Origin: Sulfurivirga sp.
GTDB lineage: Bacteria; Pseudomonadota; Gammaproteobacteria; Thiomicrospirales; Thiomicrospiraceae
Length of the DNA stretch: 41,338 nt
Direction: 5' to 3'
Assembly: GCF_015490265.1 (NCBI RefSeq)
Contig: NZ_WFYD01000035.1
Coordinates: 1-41,338, forward strand
Both the position numbers and the translations under genes were made by a program. Each line of letters opens with the position of its first letter. Within the stretch, counting starts at the first letter, position 1. The notes under the pieces are model-generated. The model did no database searches. It had not been told where the DNA came from and worked only from the letters and a program-made list of their open reading frames with translations. Shown one piece after another: positions 31,943-40,904 of the stretch.

Positions 31943-33034
31943 ATGGACGAGATGACCCGCATCTTCTGGCATCAGGCGCTGCAGGCTGCACTGACCGCGC
32001 CACAGGCGCAGGCGCTGTGGCAGACATGGGGGGCGACGGCGGTGGAGGTACCCGTGGCCGAACTGGTGGCGCAGGGGCTGACGGACAGTCAGGCGGCCCG
32101 TTTCCGGCAGGTGGATGATGAGGCGCTGGGCCGTTTCGAGGCATGGCTGGGGCAGGAACATCACTGGCTGATGACCTGTCTGGATGCGGACTGGCCGCCG
32201 CTGCTGGCGCAGTTGAGCGACGCACCGGCGATGCTGCTGGGGCTGGGCAGCCGTGCGTTGCTGTCGGATCCACAGATCGCCATTGTGGGGGCGCGCCATG
32301 CCAGCCGAGAGGGGCTGCGCAACGCGGAAACCTTCGCCGAGGCGCTGTCGCAGGCGGGCATCGCCGTCACCAGCGGGCTGGCGCACGGCATCGATGCGGC
32401 CGCCCATCGGGGGGCGCTGAAAGGACCGGGCGGCACCGTGGCGGTAGTGGGCACCGGGCCGGACCGGGTCTATCCGGCGGCCAACCGCGAGCTGGCTCAC
32501 CAGATTGCCGAACAGGGTGCGCTGGTGTCGGAGTTTCCGCTGGGCACGCCGCCCAGGGCGCAGAACTTTCCCCGCCGCAACCGCATCGTCAGCGGCCTGA
32601 GCGTGGGCACGCTGGTGGTGGAGGCGGCCGAACGCAGCGGCTCGCTCATCACCGCCCGGCTGGCCAGCCAGCAGGGGCGGGAGGTGTTCGCCATTCCCGG
32701 CTCCATCCACAACCCCATGGCTCGGGGCTGTCACAGGCTGATCCGTCAGGGCGCCAAGCTGGTGGAGACGGCGCAGGACATTCTCGAAGAGGTCTTTCCC
32801 CAGTTGCAGGCGCGGCTGGCGCTTGATGAGACGGCGCCTGCCGTGGATACGGCATCGCTTTCGACCGAGGCGCGGCAGCTGCTGGATCAGGTGGACTTCG
32901 ACCCGGTGTCGCTGGACGAGCTGGCAGTGCGCACCCGCTGGCCGGTGTCCAGTCTGCAGGGGGCGTTGCTGGAGCTTGAGCTGGCCGGCTGTGTGGAGGC
33001 GCTCCCCGGCGGGCAGTATCGAAGAATTTGCTGA
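31943..33034 (+). CDS. dprA: DNA processing protein DprA (Smf)
   Basis: Loads RecA onto single-stranded DNA during natural transformation. The 363-residue protein has a SAM-like N-terminal part (about 1-70), the Rossmann-like DprA core with IVGARHASREG, TSGLAHGIDAAAHRGAL, PRRNRIVSGLSVGTLVVEAAERSGSLITAR and FAIPGSIHNPMARGCHRLI, and a C-terminal winged helix (about 300-360). ATG 31943 is favoured because upstream frame runs into the def coding region; its ribosome-binding site is weak. A TATTAT-like -10 sits at about 31930. Presence suggests possible competence but does not show it. Confidence 0.93.
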   Translation: MDEMTRIFWHQALQAALTAPQAQALWQTWGATAVEVPVAELVAQGLTDSQAARFRQVDDEALGRFEAWLGQEHHWLMTCLDADWPPLLAQLSDAPAMLLGLGSRALLSDPQIAIVGARHASREGLRNAETFAEALSQAGIAVTSGLAHGIDAAAHRGALKGPGGTVAVVGTGPDRVYPAANRELAHQIAEQGALVSEFPLGTPPRAQNFPRRNRIVSGLSVGTLVVEAAERSGSLITARLASQQGREVFAIPGSIHNPMARGCHRLIRQGAKLVETAQDILEEVFPQLQARLALDETAPAVDTASLSTEARQLLDQVDFDPVSLDELAVRTRWPVSSLQGALLELELAGCVEALPGGQYRRIC

Positions 33035-33085
33035 TCGGCGCTTGTGGCGGTGCGTTTTTCCGCTACCTTATTAAATAAACACGCA

Positions 33086-33100
33086 GGCGCATGCTGCGCC
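33086..33100 (+). other. Small hairpin in the topA leader
   Basis: GGCGCA-TGC-TGCGCC is a perfect 6-bp inverted repeat, 24 bp before the topA start codon. It could act as an mRNA hairpin or protein site in the leader; no function can be assigned. Confidence 0.35.
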
Positions 33101-33123
33101 ATGATCACTATCTGGAAGCGTCT

Positions 33124-35490
33124 ATGAAGAATCTGGTCATTGTGGAATCGCCCGCCAAGGCGAAGACCATCGAGAAATTCCTCGGCAAGGATTTCACCGT
33201 CCGTTCCAGCTACGGGCATATCCGCGATCTGCCCAAGAAGGGGATGGGGGTGGACATTGAACACGGCTTCAAGCCCACCTATGAGATCTCGCCGGACAAG
33301 AAGAAGGTGGTGGCCGAGTTGCGCAAGCTGGCCAAGGAGGCGGAGGCCGTCTGGCTGGCCACGGATGAGGACCGCGAGGGGGAGGCCATCGCCTGGCATC
33401 TGGCCGAGGCGCTCAAGCTGGACAAGGCGACCACGCGGCGCATCGTGTTCCATGAGATCACCAGGCCGGCCATCGAGCAGGCGGTGGCCGCGCCGCGCAC
33501 CATTGACATGAACCTGGTGGACGCCCAGCAGGCGCGCCGCATTCTCGACCGCATCGTCGGTTTCGAACTCTCACCCATTCTGTGGAAGAAGATCCGCACG
33601 GGGCTTTCCGCCGGTCGGGTGCAGTCGGTGGCGGTGCGCCTGATCGTGGAGCGGGAGCGGGAGATTCAGGCCTTCGAGCCGGAGATCAGCTTCAAGGTGG
33701 CCGGCGAGCTGCTCAATGGCAGCGGCGAGGTGGTGCCCGTGCGGCTGGATGCGGCCTTTGACTCCGAATCCGCGGCCCACACTTTTCTGGAGGCAGCCGG
33801 ACTCAGCCGCATGACCGTGGCCAGCGTGGAGAAGAAGCCGGCGAAACGCAGCCCCAAACCACCGTTTACCACCTCCACCCTGCAGCAGGAGGCGGCGCAG
33901 AAGCTGGGCTTTTCCGTGCGTCAGACCATGAGTCTGGCCCAGCGGCTGTATGAGGCGGGCAAGATCACCTACATGCGTACCGACTCGGTCAACCTGTCGG
34001 AGCTGGCCATCGCGCAGGCGCGGGAGGTGATCAGCGCCGAGTATGGCCCTGAGTTCGTGCAGACGCGCCACTACAAGAGCAAGAGCGCCAATGCGCAGGA
34101 GGCCCATGAGGCCATCCGACCCACGGATCTGGCCGCAGAGGTCGTCTCCTCCGACCGCAATGAACAGCGTCTGTATGAGCTGATCCGCCGTCGCACGCTG
34201 GCCTCCCAGATGGCAGACGCCCGTCTTGAGCGCACCACGGTGCAGGTGACCCTGTCGGAGCGACCCGAGAAACTGGTGGCCAAAGGGGAGGTGATCCAGT
34301 TTCCCGGCTTCATGCGCGCCTATGGGGATGAGGAGGCCAAAAACACCCTGCTGCCGGCGCTGACCGAAGGGGAGGCGCTGTCGCTGGGCACCCTCAGCGC
34401 CCGTCAGAGCTTCAGCCGCCCGCCTGCCCGCTACAACGAGGCGGCGCTGGTGCGCACGCTGGAGGAGCTGGGCATCGGCCGGCCGTCCACCTACGCGCCT
34501 ACCATCGACACCATTCAGCAGCGCGGCTATGTGGTCAAGGAGGATCGCGAAGGCGTCGAGCGCAGCTACCGGGTGCTGACGCTGGATGACAGTGGGCAGG
34601 TGACCTCGGAGACCCGCACTGAGACTACCGGCGCCGAGCGGGCCAAGCTGTTCCCCACCGACATCGCCGGGGTGGTGACCGACTTTCTCGTCAAGCACTT
34701 CGGCGAGATCATGGACTACCACTTCACCGCCCATGTGGAGGAGGAGCTGGATGAGATCGCCGCCGGCGAGCTGGCCTGGCGCAGGATGCTGGAAGCGTTT
34801 TACGCCCGCTTCCATCCCAAGGTGGAGGCCGCCGAGCATGTCTCCCGCGAGGAAGCGGGTCAGGTGCGTCATCTGGGCACCGACCCGAAGACCGGCAAGC
34901 CGGTGATGGTCAAGGTGGGCCGCTATGGGGCCTATGTTCAGCTGGGCGATGGGGGCGAGGATGGTGAAGAAAAGCCGGTCTTTGCCAGCCTCAAACCCGG
35001 TCAGCGCATGGACACGCTCACGCTGGAGGAGGCGCTGGAGCTGTTCAAGCTGCCGCGGGAAATCGGCCGGATGCCGGAGGATTTTTCCGTCACCGCCGCC
35101 GACGGCACCCTGTTCGAAGTGAAGAAAGGGGCGACGCTGACCGCCAAACGCGGGCCCTTCGGGCCCTATCTGGAGTTCGGCCCCAAACAGTATGCGCCGC
35201 TCAAGGGCTATGACCCGCTTTCCATGACGCTGGAGGAAGCGGTGGATGTGGTCAAGGCTCATCTGGCGGCGCAGGCGGACAAGATCGTGCGCAGTTTCCC
35301 GGGCACGAGCATCAAGATTCTCAAGGGGCGCTGGGGACCCTACATCACCGATACGGAAACGAAGAAGAACGCCAAGATCGCCAAGAACGAAGATCCCCTG
35401 GCGCTGACGCTGGAAGAGTGCCGAAAGCGCTTGGATGAAGCGCCGGAGCCGAAGCGTCGCGGGCGTCGCGTGGCACGCAGGAAATCCTGA
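33124..35490 (+). CDS. topA: DNA topoisomerase I
   Basis: 788-residue type IA topoisomerase relaxing negative supercoils. The Toprim domain (residues 1-150) contains VIVESPAKAKTIEKFLG and DEDREGEAIAWH (81-92); the active-site tyrosine is Y283 in ITYMRTDSV; the central domain contains RPPARYNEAALVRTLEELGIGRPSTYAP. The C-terminus holds glycine-rich topoisomerase C-terminal repeats (GRYGAYVQLG, RGPFGPYLEFG, KGRWGPYI) and a basic tail, with no Cys4 zinc ribbons, unlike E. coli TopA. The start at 33124 gives the standard MKNLVIVESPAKA beginning with GGAAG upstream; the leader carries TTGTGG (33042) and an AT-rich -10 region near 33064-33075. Confidence 0.96.
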   Translation: MKNLVIVESPAKAKTIEKFLGKDFTVRSSYGHIRDLPKKGMGVDIEHGFKPTYEISPDKKKVVAELRKLAKEAEAVWLATDEDREGEAIAWHLAEALKLDKATTRRIVFHEITRPAIEQAVAAPRTIDMNLVDAQQARRILDRIVGFELSPILWKKIRTGLSAGRVQSVAVRLIVEREREIQAFEPEISFKVAGELLNGSGEVVPVRLDAAFDSESAAHTFLEAAGLSRMTVASVEKKPAKRSPKPPFTTSTLQQEAAQKLGFSVRQTMSLAQRLYEAGKITYMRTDSVNLSELAIAQAREVISAEYGPEFVQTRHYKSKSANAQEAHEAIRPTDLAAEVVSSDRNEQRLYELIRRRTLASQMADARLERTTVQVTLSERPEKLVAKGEVIQFPGFMRAYGDEEAKNTLLPALTEGEALSLGTLSARQSFSRPPARYNEAALVRTLEELGIGRPSTYAPTIDTIQQRGYVVKEDREGVERSYRVLTLDDSGQVTSETRTETTGAERAKLFPTDIAGVVTDFLVKHFGEIMDYHFTAHVEEELDEIAAGELAWRRMLEAFYARFHPKVEAAEHVSREEAGQVRHLGTDPKTGKPVMVKVGRYGAYVQLGDGGEDGEEKPVFASLKPGQRMDTLTLEEALELFKLPREIGRMPEDFSVTAADGTLFEVKKGATLTAKRGPFGPYLEFGPKQYAPLKGYDPLSMTLEEAVDVVKAHLAAQADKIVRSFPGTSIKILKGRWGPYITDTETKKNAKIAKNEDPLALTLEECRKRLDEAPEPKRRGRRVARRKS

Positions 35491-35501
35491 AGGAGGGGGC
35501 C

Positions 35502-35972
35502 ATGAAACCTGAACCGAACCGGGAGACGGAGGTCAAGCTGGACATCGGCCTTGCGGTGCTGCTCACCATGGTGGGCGTGGTATTGCTGGCGGTGCTGCTG
35601 CTGGCGCTGATGGCCTTCGCGCCGGTGATTCTGGCGCTGCTGTCGGCGTGGATCGCCTGGACCGAGTGGCGCCGCACTCGCCGGCTGGGGCTGGACCATC
35701 GGGGCTACCGCTGGCTGGGGCGGTTCTGGTTCGTGGCTTTCTGGAGTATTCTCGGCGTGGCCGGCGTGCTCATCTTCGCCGCGTGGATGGAGTATGCGCT
35801 GGTCTACAACGAGATTAGGGTGGCCATCGCGACCGCGTGGCACAAGTACACTTGGCCCTATCTGTGGACCTTCGGCGGCGTGTTCGTGCTGGTTCTGCTG
35901 GTGCTGGGCGTCGAGCGGGCGTGGATTACGGTGAGGGGGCGCTTCGAGCAGTGGGTGCGTGCCCATGAATGA
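35502..35972 (+). CDS. Hypothetical integral membrane protein
   Basis: 156 residues with two long hydrophobic regions near the N-terminus (about 13-52), further helices at about 75-95 and 120-140, and charged ends (MKPEPNRETEVKLD and RGRFEQWVRAHE). Probably four membrane segments; no known motif recognised. It starts 11 bp after topA with an AAGGAGGGG ribosome-binding site, and its stop overlaps the next start by 8 bp, so the two small genes are likely cotranscribed with topA. Confidence 0.7.
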   Translation: MKPEPNRETEVKLDIGLAVLLTMVGVVLLAVLLLALMAFAPVILALLSAWIAWTEWRRTRRLGLDHRGYRWLGRFWFVAFWSILGVAGVLIFAAWMEYALVYNEIRVAIATAWHKYTWPYLWTFGGVFVLVLLVLGVERAWITVRGRFEQWVRAHE

Positions 35973-36375
35973 ACGCCGGCGGCAGATCGGCATCGGTCTG
36001 ACGGGACTGATACTGTGGGCCATGAGCCTGCCGTGGGTCGTGCAGATCGTGCAATTCGGGCTGGCGCGGGGCACCGGTTCCGCCATGGACATGCTGGTGG
36101 TGGCGGCCATGATCGCCATGAGCGTGTCGGTGCTGGCATGGATCTGTCAGCTGTGCCTGCCCGGTCGGGTGGGGCGGCTGCGCTGGTGGCTGATCGGCGT
36201 GCTGCTGGGGCTGGCGGTGTATGGCTGGATCAGCGTCAATGTGCTCATGGCGCCGGAAAAGGTGTTTGACGGCATGCCGCTGTGGCAGGTTGCGGTGATG
36301 ACGCTGGGGCCGGTGGGGCTGACCGGCTGGCTGCTGCTCAGTCTGCCCTATTACTGGGGGCTGTTCCGCCGCTGA
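35965..36375 (+). CDS. Hypothetical integral membrane protein
   Basis: 136-residue protein from ATG 35965, with four hydrophobic segments (about 8-28, 38-60, 66-84 and 105-130) and a basic start MNERRRQIG. No family recognised. The ATG overlaps the end of the preceding membrane protein gene by 8 bp, implying translational coupling; the two may form a complex. The stop is 42 bp from the convergent GGDEF-EAL gene; the gap holds an inverted repeat CCGGCC/GGCCGG without a T-tract. Confidence 0.65.
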   Translation: MNERRRQIGIGLTGLILWAMSLPWVVQIVQFGLARGTGSAMDMLVVAAMIAMSVSVLAWICQLCLPGRVGRLRWWLIGVLLGLAVYGWISVNVLMAPEKVFDGMPLWQVAVMTLGPVGLTGWLLLSLPYYWGLFRR

Positions 36376-36417
36376 GCCGGCCGGCATCGCGCTGGTCGGG
36401 CGCTGTTCCGGGGCCGG

Positions 36418-39222
36418 TCAGATGCTGTCGTCTGCCTGCAGGCGTGCTTCCATTTCTTCGGTCAGCAGTGGCCTGCTGAACAGGTAGCCTTGGAGCAGAT
36501 CCACGTTCAGCTGGTGCAGGGCCTCGGCCTGCTCTTCGGTCTCCACACCCTCGGCCACCACTTCCAGACCCAGCGCATGGGCGAAGTTGACCGCGTGTTC
36601 CACGATGATGCGGTCCTTGTCGCTGTGGAGCATGCCTTTGACGAAGCGCAGGTCAATCTTGAGCTGATCCAGCGGCAGGCGGCTGACCAGGTCAAGGTTG
36701 GCGTGGCCGGTGCCGAAGTCGTCCAGCGACAGGTGACAGCCCATCTGGTCGAGCAGGTGGATAGCCTCGTTCACCTCCGGGCTGTCCTCAGCCACCATGG
36801 TTTCGGTCAGCTCGAGCGTGGCGTCGGCCGGAGCGATGCCGTGCTTTTCCAATGTGGGGCAGATCTGCGCCATGTAGGCGCGGCTGCGCAGCGTGGCGGC
36901 GGAGAGGTTGAACGCCAGCGAGCGGCCGCGGGTCCAGCCCTGCTGCTGCCAGCGGCTCCAGGTGGCCAGCGCCGTGTGCAGCACCCATTCGTCAATGCCG
37001 CGGATCAGTCCGGTCTCTTCCGCCAGCGGGATGAATTCCGCAGGTGAGACCCATTCCCCTTCATGCTGCCAGCGCAGCAGCACCTCGAAGCTCTCCCAGC
37101 GTCCGGTGCGGGCATTGACCTTGGGCTGCCATGCCAGCTGGAAACCGTCGGTGCGCAGGGCGTGTCGCAGCCCGGCCAGCAGGCGGCTGCGTCGGTCCAG
37201 ATCCTGTGCCAGGGAGGCGTCATAGACGCGCCAGTCCTGATCGCGCACCTTGTGCTTGATGGAGAGCATGGCCGCATCGGCGGCCTTGATGAGGGTGACC
37301 CAGTCGTCGGCGTGTCGGGGCCAGGCGGCGGCGCCGATGGTGATGCCCACCTGCAGGGTCATCTTCTCGATGGCGAAGGGTTCGCGCACGGCTTCAGAAA
37401 TGCGGGCGGCCAGTGTATCCGGCGTGTCGGCATCACCGGGCCAGCAGAGCAGGAACTCATCCCCGCCGTAGCGGCCGACGAAGGCATCTTCCGGCAGCAG
37501 GTTTTTCAGTCGATGGGCCAGTTCCTGCAACAGGCGATCGCCCACCGGATGGCCGAGACTGTCGTTGATGGCCTTGAAGTTGTCCAGATCAAGAAACAGC
37601 AGCCAGAAGGGGCGTTTCTGCTCAATCTGCCGACGCAGCTGCTCAATGAAGGTGTGGCGGTTGAGCAGTTCGGTGAGCGGGTCCAGCCGGCTGAGCCGCT
37701 CGATTTCGGCGCGGGCCCGTTCTTCCTCGGTGATGTCGGAGAAGATGCCGATATAGCCGATCTTTTCGCCCCGCTCGTCCTGGAGCACGGCCGCGGTGAG
37801 CCGTTCCGGGTAGATTTCGCCATTGGCGCGGCGGTTCCACAGCACCACCGAGATGCTGCCTTCGCGGCAGAGGGTCTGCCAGAAGCGTTCGTAGAAGGCT
37901 TTGTCATGGCGGCCGGATTTGAGCAGGGTGGGGCTTTTGCCCAGCACGTCTTTCTCCCGGTAGCCGGTGATTTGCTCGAAAGCGGGGTTGACGGCGACGA
38001 TGCGGTTGTCGGGATCGGTGATCATGATGGCCAGCGGGGCGTGTTCGAACAGCTGGGCGTAGATGGTCAGCTGCCGTTTCTGCTGCTCCAGCTGGTCGAT
38101 CTGCTCGCGGGTGCGGCTGAGCAGCTGGCTGAGGGTGCGGCTGAGCACGCCCACTTCGTCCTTACGCCGCAGTTCGGGGAGCTTGAGCGGCTCGTGCCCG
38201 GCGAGGATGCGGCGGGCGTGTTCAGTGAGTGTTTCCAGCGGATGAAAGAAATGGTTGACCAGCACGAAAAACAGCAGAGTGATGGTGGCCAGGGCGACGA
38301 TGAGCACGGCGGTGCTGTTTTCCACGAAGCTCCGCGCTTCGGCAAAGGCGCTCTCCACCGGCTGGCGCACGGCGATGATCCAGTCCAGTCCGGGCAGTTC
38401 GTGGTGCGCCTTGTAGAGGAATTGAGTCAGATAGGGGCGGTTGTCGTCCGGCCAGACGGTCACACCACTCCAGCCGCCGCGCAGCACGGCCTGACGGAAG
38501 GCGGTCATGCCGTCAAAGGTCATGGCGTGGGAGGGCAGTTTTTCGGTGCCCATGAGCAGGCGGCCGGTGTGGTCCAGCACCAGAATTTCGCTGTCGCCGA
38601 TGTGGCTGAGTTCGGCAATGCGGTGGCGGGCGGCGAAGGCGAAATCCCAGCCCAGATGCATGCACAGCACGCCAGCCAGCTTCCCGTTGCTGTCGAGCAC
38701 GGGGGCGGAGATGTCCATCAGCCGCAGGGGCAGGTCGTCCCATTTGGGTTTGGGCATCAGCTTCGCCAGCAGAAAGGCGTCGTGCACATTGCCTAAATGC
38801 AGCCCTTTCTTCCCTTCGATGAACCATTCCCGATGGGCGACGTTCTTGCCGGTGAGCAGGTTGCCCGTGTCCACGATGATGGTGCCGTTGGCGTCGGTCA
38901 TGCCGATCCAGGCGATGGTGGGGTCGGTGTCGCGTATCCGTTCGAGCAGTTTCCGCCGGTCGGCCATGGAGATGTCGGGGTCGGTCAGGCGGGGCAGCTG
39001 GCTGAGCAGTTGCACCTGATCGGCGTGGGTGCGCAGGGTGGCCACCAGCTGGTCGTTCATGCGCTGGGCGATCTGGCACAGCAGCTCGGCGGCGTGCCGG
39101 TGAATCAGCGCTTCGGTCTGGCGGGTCTGGTACTGGGTGACCCAGACGAGCATGAGCGCCAGCGCCACCACCAGTGCGGCCAGCAGTCTGAAGCGAATGG
39201 AATGGAGGTTGAAAAAGCCCAC
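36418..39222 (-). CDS. Membrane-bound GGDEF-EAL sensor protein with dCACHE-like and PAS domains
   Basis: 934-residue inner-membrane protein making or breaking cyclic di-GMP. A first membrane segment (about 10-28) is followed by a periplasmic dCACHE-like sensor (about 35-290), a second membrane segment (about 295-320), HAMP (about 325-360), PAS (about 390-495), GGDEF with intact RYGGDEF near 583-589, and EAL (about 690-925). The EAL signature reads EVL, but catalytic DDFGTG (near 831), ELTETM and the KxD region are present, so phosphodiesterase activity is likely. No RxxD inhibitory site is visible upstream of GGDEF. Start is GTG 39222; ribosome-binding site unclear. Repeat copy F lies in its leader. 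Confidence 0.88.
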   Translation of the reverse strand: MGFFNLHSIRFRLLAALVVALALMLVWVTQYQTRQTEALIHRHAAELLCQIAQRMNDQLVATLRTHADQVQLLSQLPRLTDPDISMADRRKLLERIRDTDPTIAWIGMTDANGTIIVDTGNLLTGKNVAHREWFIEGKKGLHLGNVHDAFLLAKLMPKPKWDDLPLRLMDISAPVLDSNGKLAGVLCMHLGWDFAFAARHRIAELSHIGDSEILVLDHTGRLLMGTEKLPSHAMTFDGMTAFRQAVLRGGWSGVTVWPDDNRPYLTQFLYKAHHELPGLDWIIAVRQPVESAFAEARSFVENSTAVLIVALATITLLFFVLVNHFFHPLETLTEHARRILAGHEPLKLPELRRKDEVGVLSRTLSQLLSRTREQIDQLEQQKRQLTIYAQLFEHAPLAIMITDPDNRIVAVNPAFEQITGYREKDVLGKSPTLLKSGRHDKAFYERFWQTLCREGSISVVLWNRRANGEIYPERLTAAVLQDERGEKIGYIGIFSDITEEERARAEIERLSRLDPLTELLNRHTFIEQLRRQIEQKRPFWLLFLDLDNFKAINDSLGHPVGDRLLQELAHRLKNLLPEDAFVGRYGGDEFLLCWPGDADTPDTLAARISEAVREPFAIEKMTLQVGITIGAAAWPRHADDWVTLIKAADAAMLSIKHKVRDQDWRVYDASLAQDLDRRSRLLAGLRHALRTDGFQLAWQPKVNARTGRWESFEVLLRWQHEGEWVSPAEFIPLAEETGLIRGIDEWVLHTALATWSRWQQQGWTRGRSLAFNLSAATLRSRAYMAQICPTLEKHGIAPADATLELTETMVAEDSPEVNEAIHLLDQMGCHLSLDDFGTGHANLDLVSRLPLDQLKIDLRFVKGMLHSDKDRIIVEHAVNFAHALGLEVVAEGVETEEQAEALHQLNVDLLQGYLFSRPLLTEEMEARLQADDSI

Positions 39223-39348
39223 CTGTGGTTCACAGCCTCACCAAAACATGGGGTCTCCCCTGATTTTACCGGGTGGGCTCGGCACTGCTCCAAAAAAGAC
39301 TGATGAATAATTGATATTTATCAGGTTTGGGGCGGTTTTTAGGGAAAT
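39223..39348 (+). repeat. Intergenic region with structured repeat copy F (type 2)
   Basis: GGGG-TCT-CCCC (39250-39260) is followed by TG and the type-2 box ATTTTACCGGG, then a weak second stem (GGGC with GCTC). It is plus-strand oriented although both flanking genes are on the minus strand. The remaining AT-rich part contains the inverted repeat TGATA-TT-TATCA (39312-39323), a possible operator or promoter element for the GGDEF-EAL gene. Confidence 0.55.
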
Positions 39349-39798
39349 TTATGACTTGTCGGTGTTTTTGGCGCCGTAGAGGGTGTTCGGGTCTATATCC
39401 GGGTCCGTGAGAATGGCGGCCGGCTCCGGCCACAGGCGGGTGTAGAAGCAACTTTTTCGACCGGTGTGGCAGGCGGGGCCAGTCTGATCCACCCGCAGGA
39501 GCACGGCGTCACCGTCGCAGTCGATACGGATCTCCTTCACATGCTGAACCATGCCGGATTCCTCGCCCTTGCGCCACAGCTTCTGCCGGGAGCGGGACCA
39601 GTAGCAGGCGCGGCCGGTGGCGAGCGTCTCGCGCAGGGCGGTCTCGTTCATCCAGGCGAGCATGAGCACCTCACCGGTGTCATGCTGCTGGGCGATGGCG
39701 GCCACCAGCCCGTTGGCGTCCCATTTGAGGCTGGCGATCAGCGCGTCCGGATTGAGCTGGGTGCCTTTGGGCAGTTTTTCCCGATCGTGCGCGTTCAT
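39349..39798 (-). CDS. hisI: Phosphoribosyl-AMP cyclohydrolase HisI
   Basis: Third step of histidine biosynthesis, opening the ring of phosphoribosyl-AMP. The 149-residue protein shows LMLAWMN, YWSRSRQKLWRKGEESG, IDCDGDAVLLRVDQTGPACHTG and zinc-binding cysteines C94, C110 and C117. It is the single-domain HisI form, without the HisE pyrophosphohydrolase domain. No other his genes are nearby; it is coupled instead to an exonuclease gene by ATGA overlap at 39795-39798. The final residues extend slightly past the usual end of short family members. Confidence 0.93.
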   Translation of the reverse strand: MNAHDREKLPKGTQLNPDALIASLKWDANGLVAAIAQQHDTGEVLMLAWMNETALRETLATGRACYWSRSRQKLWRKGEESGMVQHVKEIRIDCDGDAVLLRVDQTGPACHTGRKSCFYTRLWPEPAAILTDPDIDPNTLYGAKNTDKS

Positions 39799-40880
39799 GA
39801 CTTCTGTTTGGCCTGGGCGAAGGCAAGCGCCAGCAGGTTGTTGCTCACCTGCGGCTCCTTCTTCTTCGGTTTCTTCTTGGGCTGGATGTCCGCCTTGCGG
39901 CCCCGCTCAAGCATGGCGTGGAACAGTTCCATGGTGGCGCGGGCATCATCCAGCGCGTCGTGGGCGTCACCCGGGAAGGGCCGGCCCAGCACCTTTTCGT
40001 AGGCATCGGTCAGTTTGGGTGTCTTGAAGAACCAGTACTGGCGCTCGCTGTGCCAGCGCATGGCGCCCACCAGGTCCCGGGCCAGTTCGGCCACGTCGAT
40101 CCAGGTGGCGTAGTCCAGCTCGAAGGGCAGCTGTTTCTTGCCGGCGGTGTTTTCCAGATAGGCGAAGTCGCTTTCGGTGCTGTAGGCGAGCACGTGGTCG
40201 GCGTCCAGCAGCAGCTGGTGGAGGCGGTCCCAGATCTGGGTGGCGTAGGGAGCGTCCTGCACCATTTCGGTGGTGATGTTGTGCTTTTCGTTCTCCGGAA
40301 TGTCGTAGCCCGGGTTGATCAGCTGGTTGAGCACCTCATCGCCTTTCTCATCGCACAGGGAGACCTGAATGATGTCCGCCTCCGGCTTGGTGGAGACGTC
40401 GGTGGCCTCGATGTCGATGCACAGCAGCTTCTTGCCATCCAGATCACGGGCCAGCTGCTTGAGTTTGTAGAGGGCGTCATTGCGTCGTTGGCGGATCAGC
40501 TCGATGGCCTCGCTGGCGAGGAATTCCTTCACCAGCTTTTCCACCTGCTGGCGCAGCTTGGGGATGGAGCGGCGCAGCGCCTCGCGCACGGCTTCGTCCT
40601 CGCTGGCCTGCTCGATCAGCGCATCAAGCGGCACCGGCTGCTCCGGTTCGATCTCGAAGCGGTTGAGGGTGGCCTCGACGATCTTTTTCAGGTTGAAGTC
40701 GTAATCTTCCAGCGGCGGCAGCACCAGCTGCGCCTTGAGCAGGGCGGTCTCACCCTTGGCGGGGGAGGCCATCACCTCCACGCCGCGCAGGGTGAGGCCG
40801 TCGGAGGCGGCCACGGCCACCAGATAGTCCTTGAGGGGCTGGGAGCGTTTGTCCAGCAGAATGAGTTGTGCGTTCGACAT
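39795..40880 (-). CDS. DEDDh-type 3'-5' exonuclease with N-terminal extension
   Basis: 361 residues. The C-terminal half is a ribonuclease T/exonuclease X-like fold: LCIDIEATD (D156, E158), YSTESDFAYLE (D238) and HDALDDARA (H307, D311 or D312) supply the DEDDh metal ligands. Residues 1-150 are helical and charged with no recognised domain; the end is lysine-rich (KKKPKKKEPQ), probably nucleic-acid binding. Likely acts on DNA or RNA 3' ends; the exact substrate is unknown. ATG 40880 is used because earlier in-frame codons pass through the terminator-bearing spacer. hisI follows with an overlap. Confidence 0.82.
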   Translation of the reverse strand: MSNAQLILLDKRSQPLKDYLVAVAASDGLTLRGVEVMASPAKGETALLKAQLVLPPLEDYDFNLKKIVEATLNRFEIEPEQPVPLDALIEQASEDEAVREALRRSIPKLRQQVEKLVKEFLASEAIELIRQRRNDALYKLKQLARDLDGKKLLCIDIEATDVSTKPEADIIQVSLCDEKGDEVLNQLINPGYDIPENEKHNITTEMVQDAPYATQIWDRLHQLLLDADHVLAYSTESDFAYLENTAGKKQLPFELDYATWIDVAELARDLVGAMRWHSERQYWFFKTPKLTDAYEKVLGRPFPGDAHDALDDARATMELFHAMLERGRKADIQPKKKPKKKEPQVSNNLLALAFAQAKQKS

Positions 40881-40904
40881 GAAATGCGGGCCCTGATGAT
40901 GAGA

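Noticed and set aside
36376-36417. CCGGCC/GGCCGG inverted repeat between convergent genes as a terminator
   Set aside because: The arms are short and far apart in GC-rich DNA and there is no T-tract on either strand.
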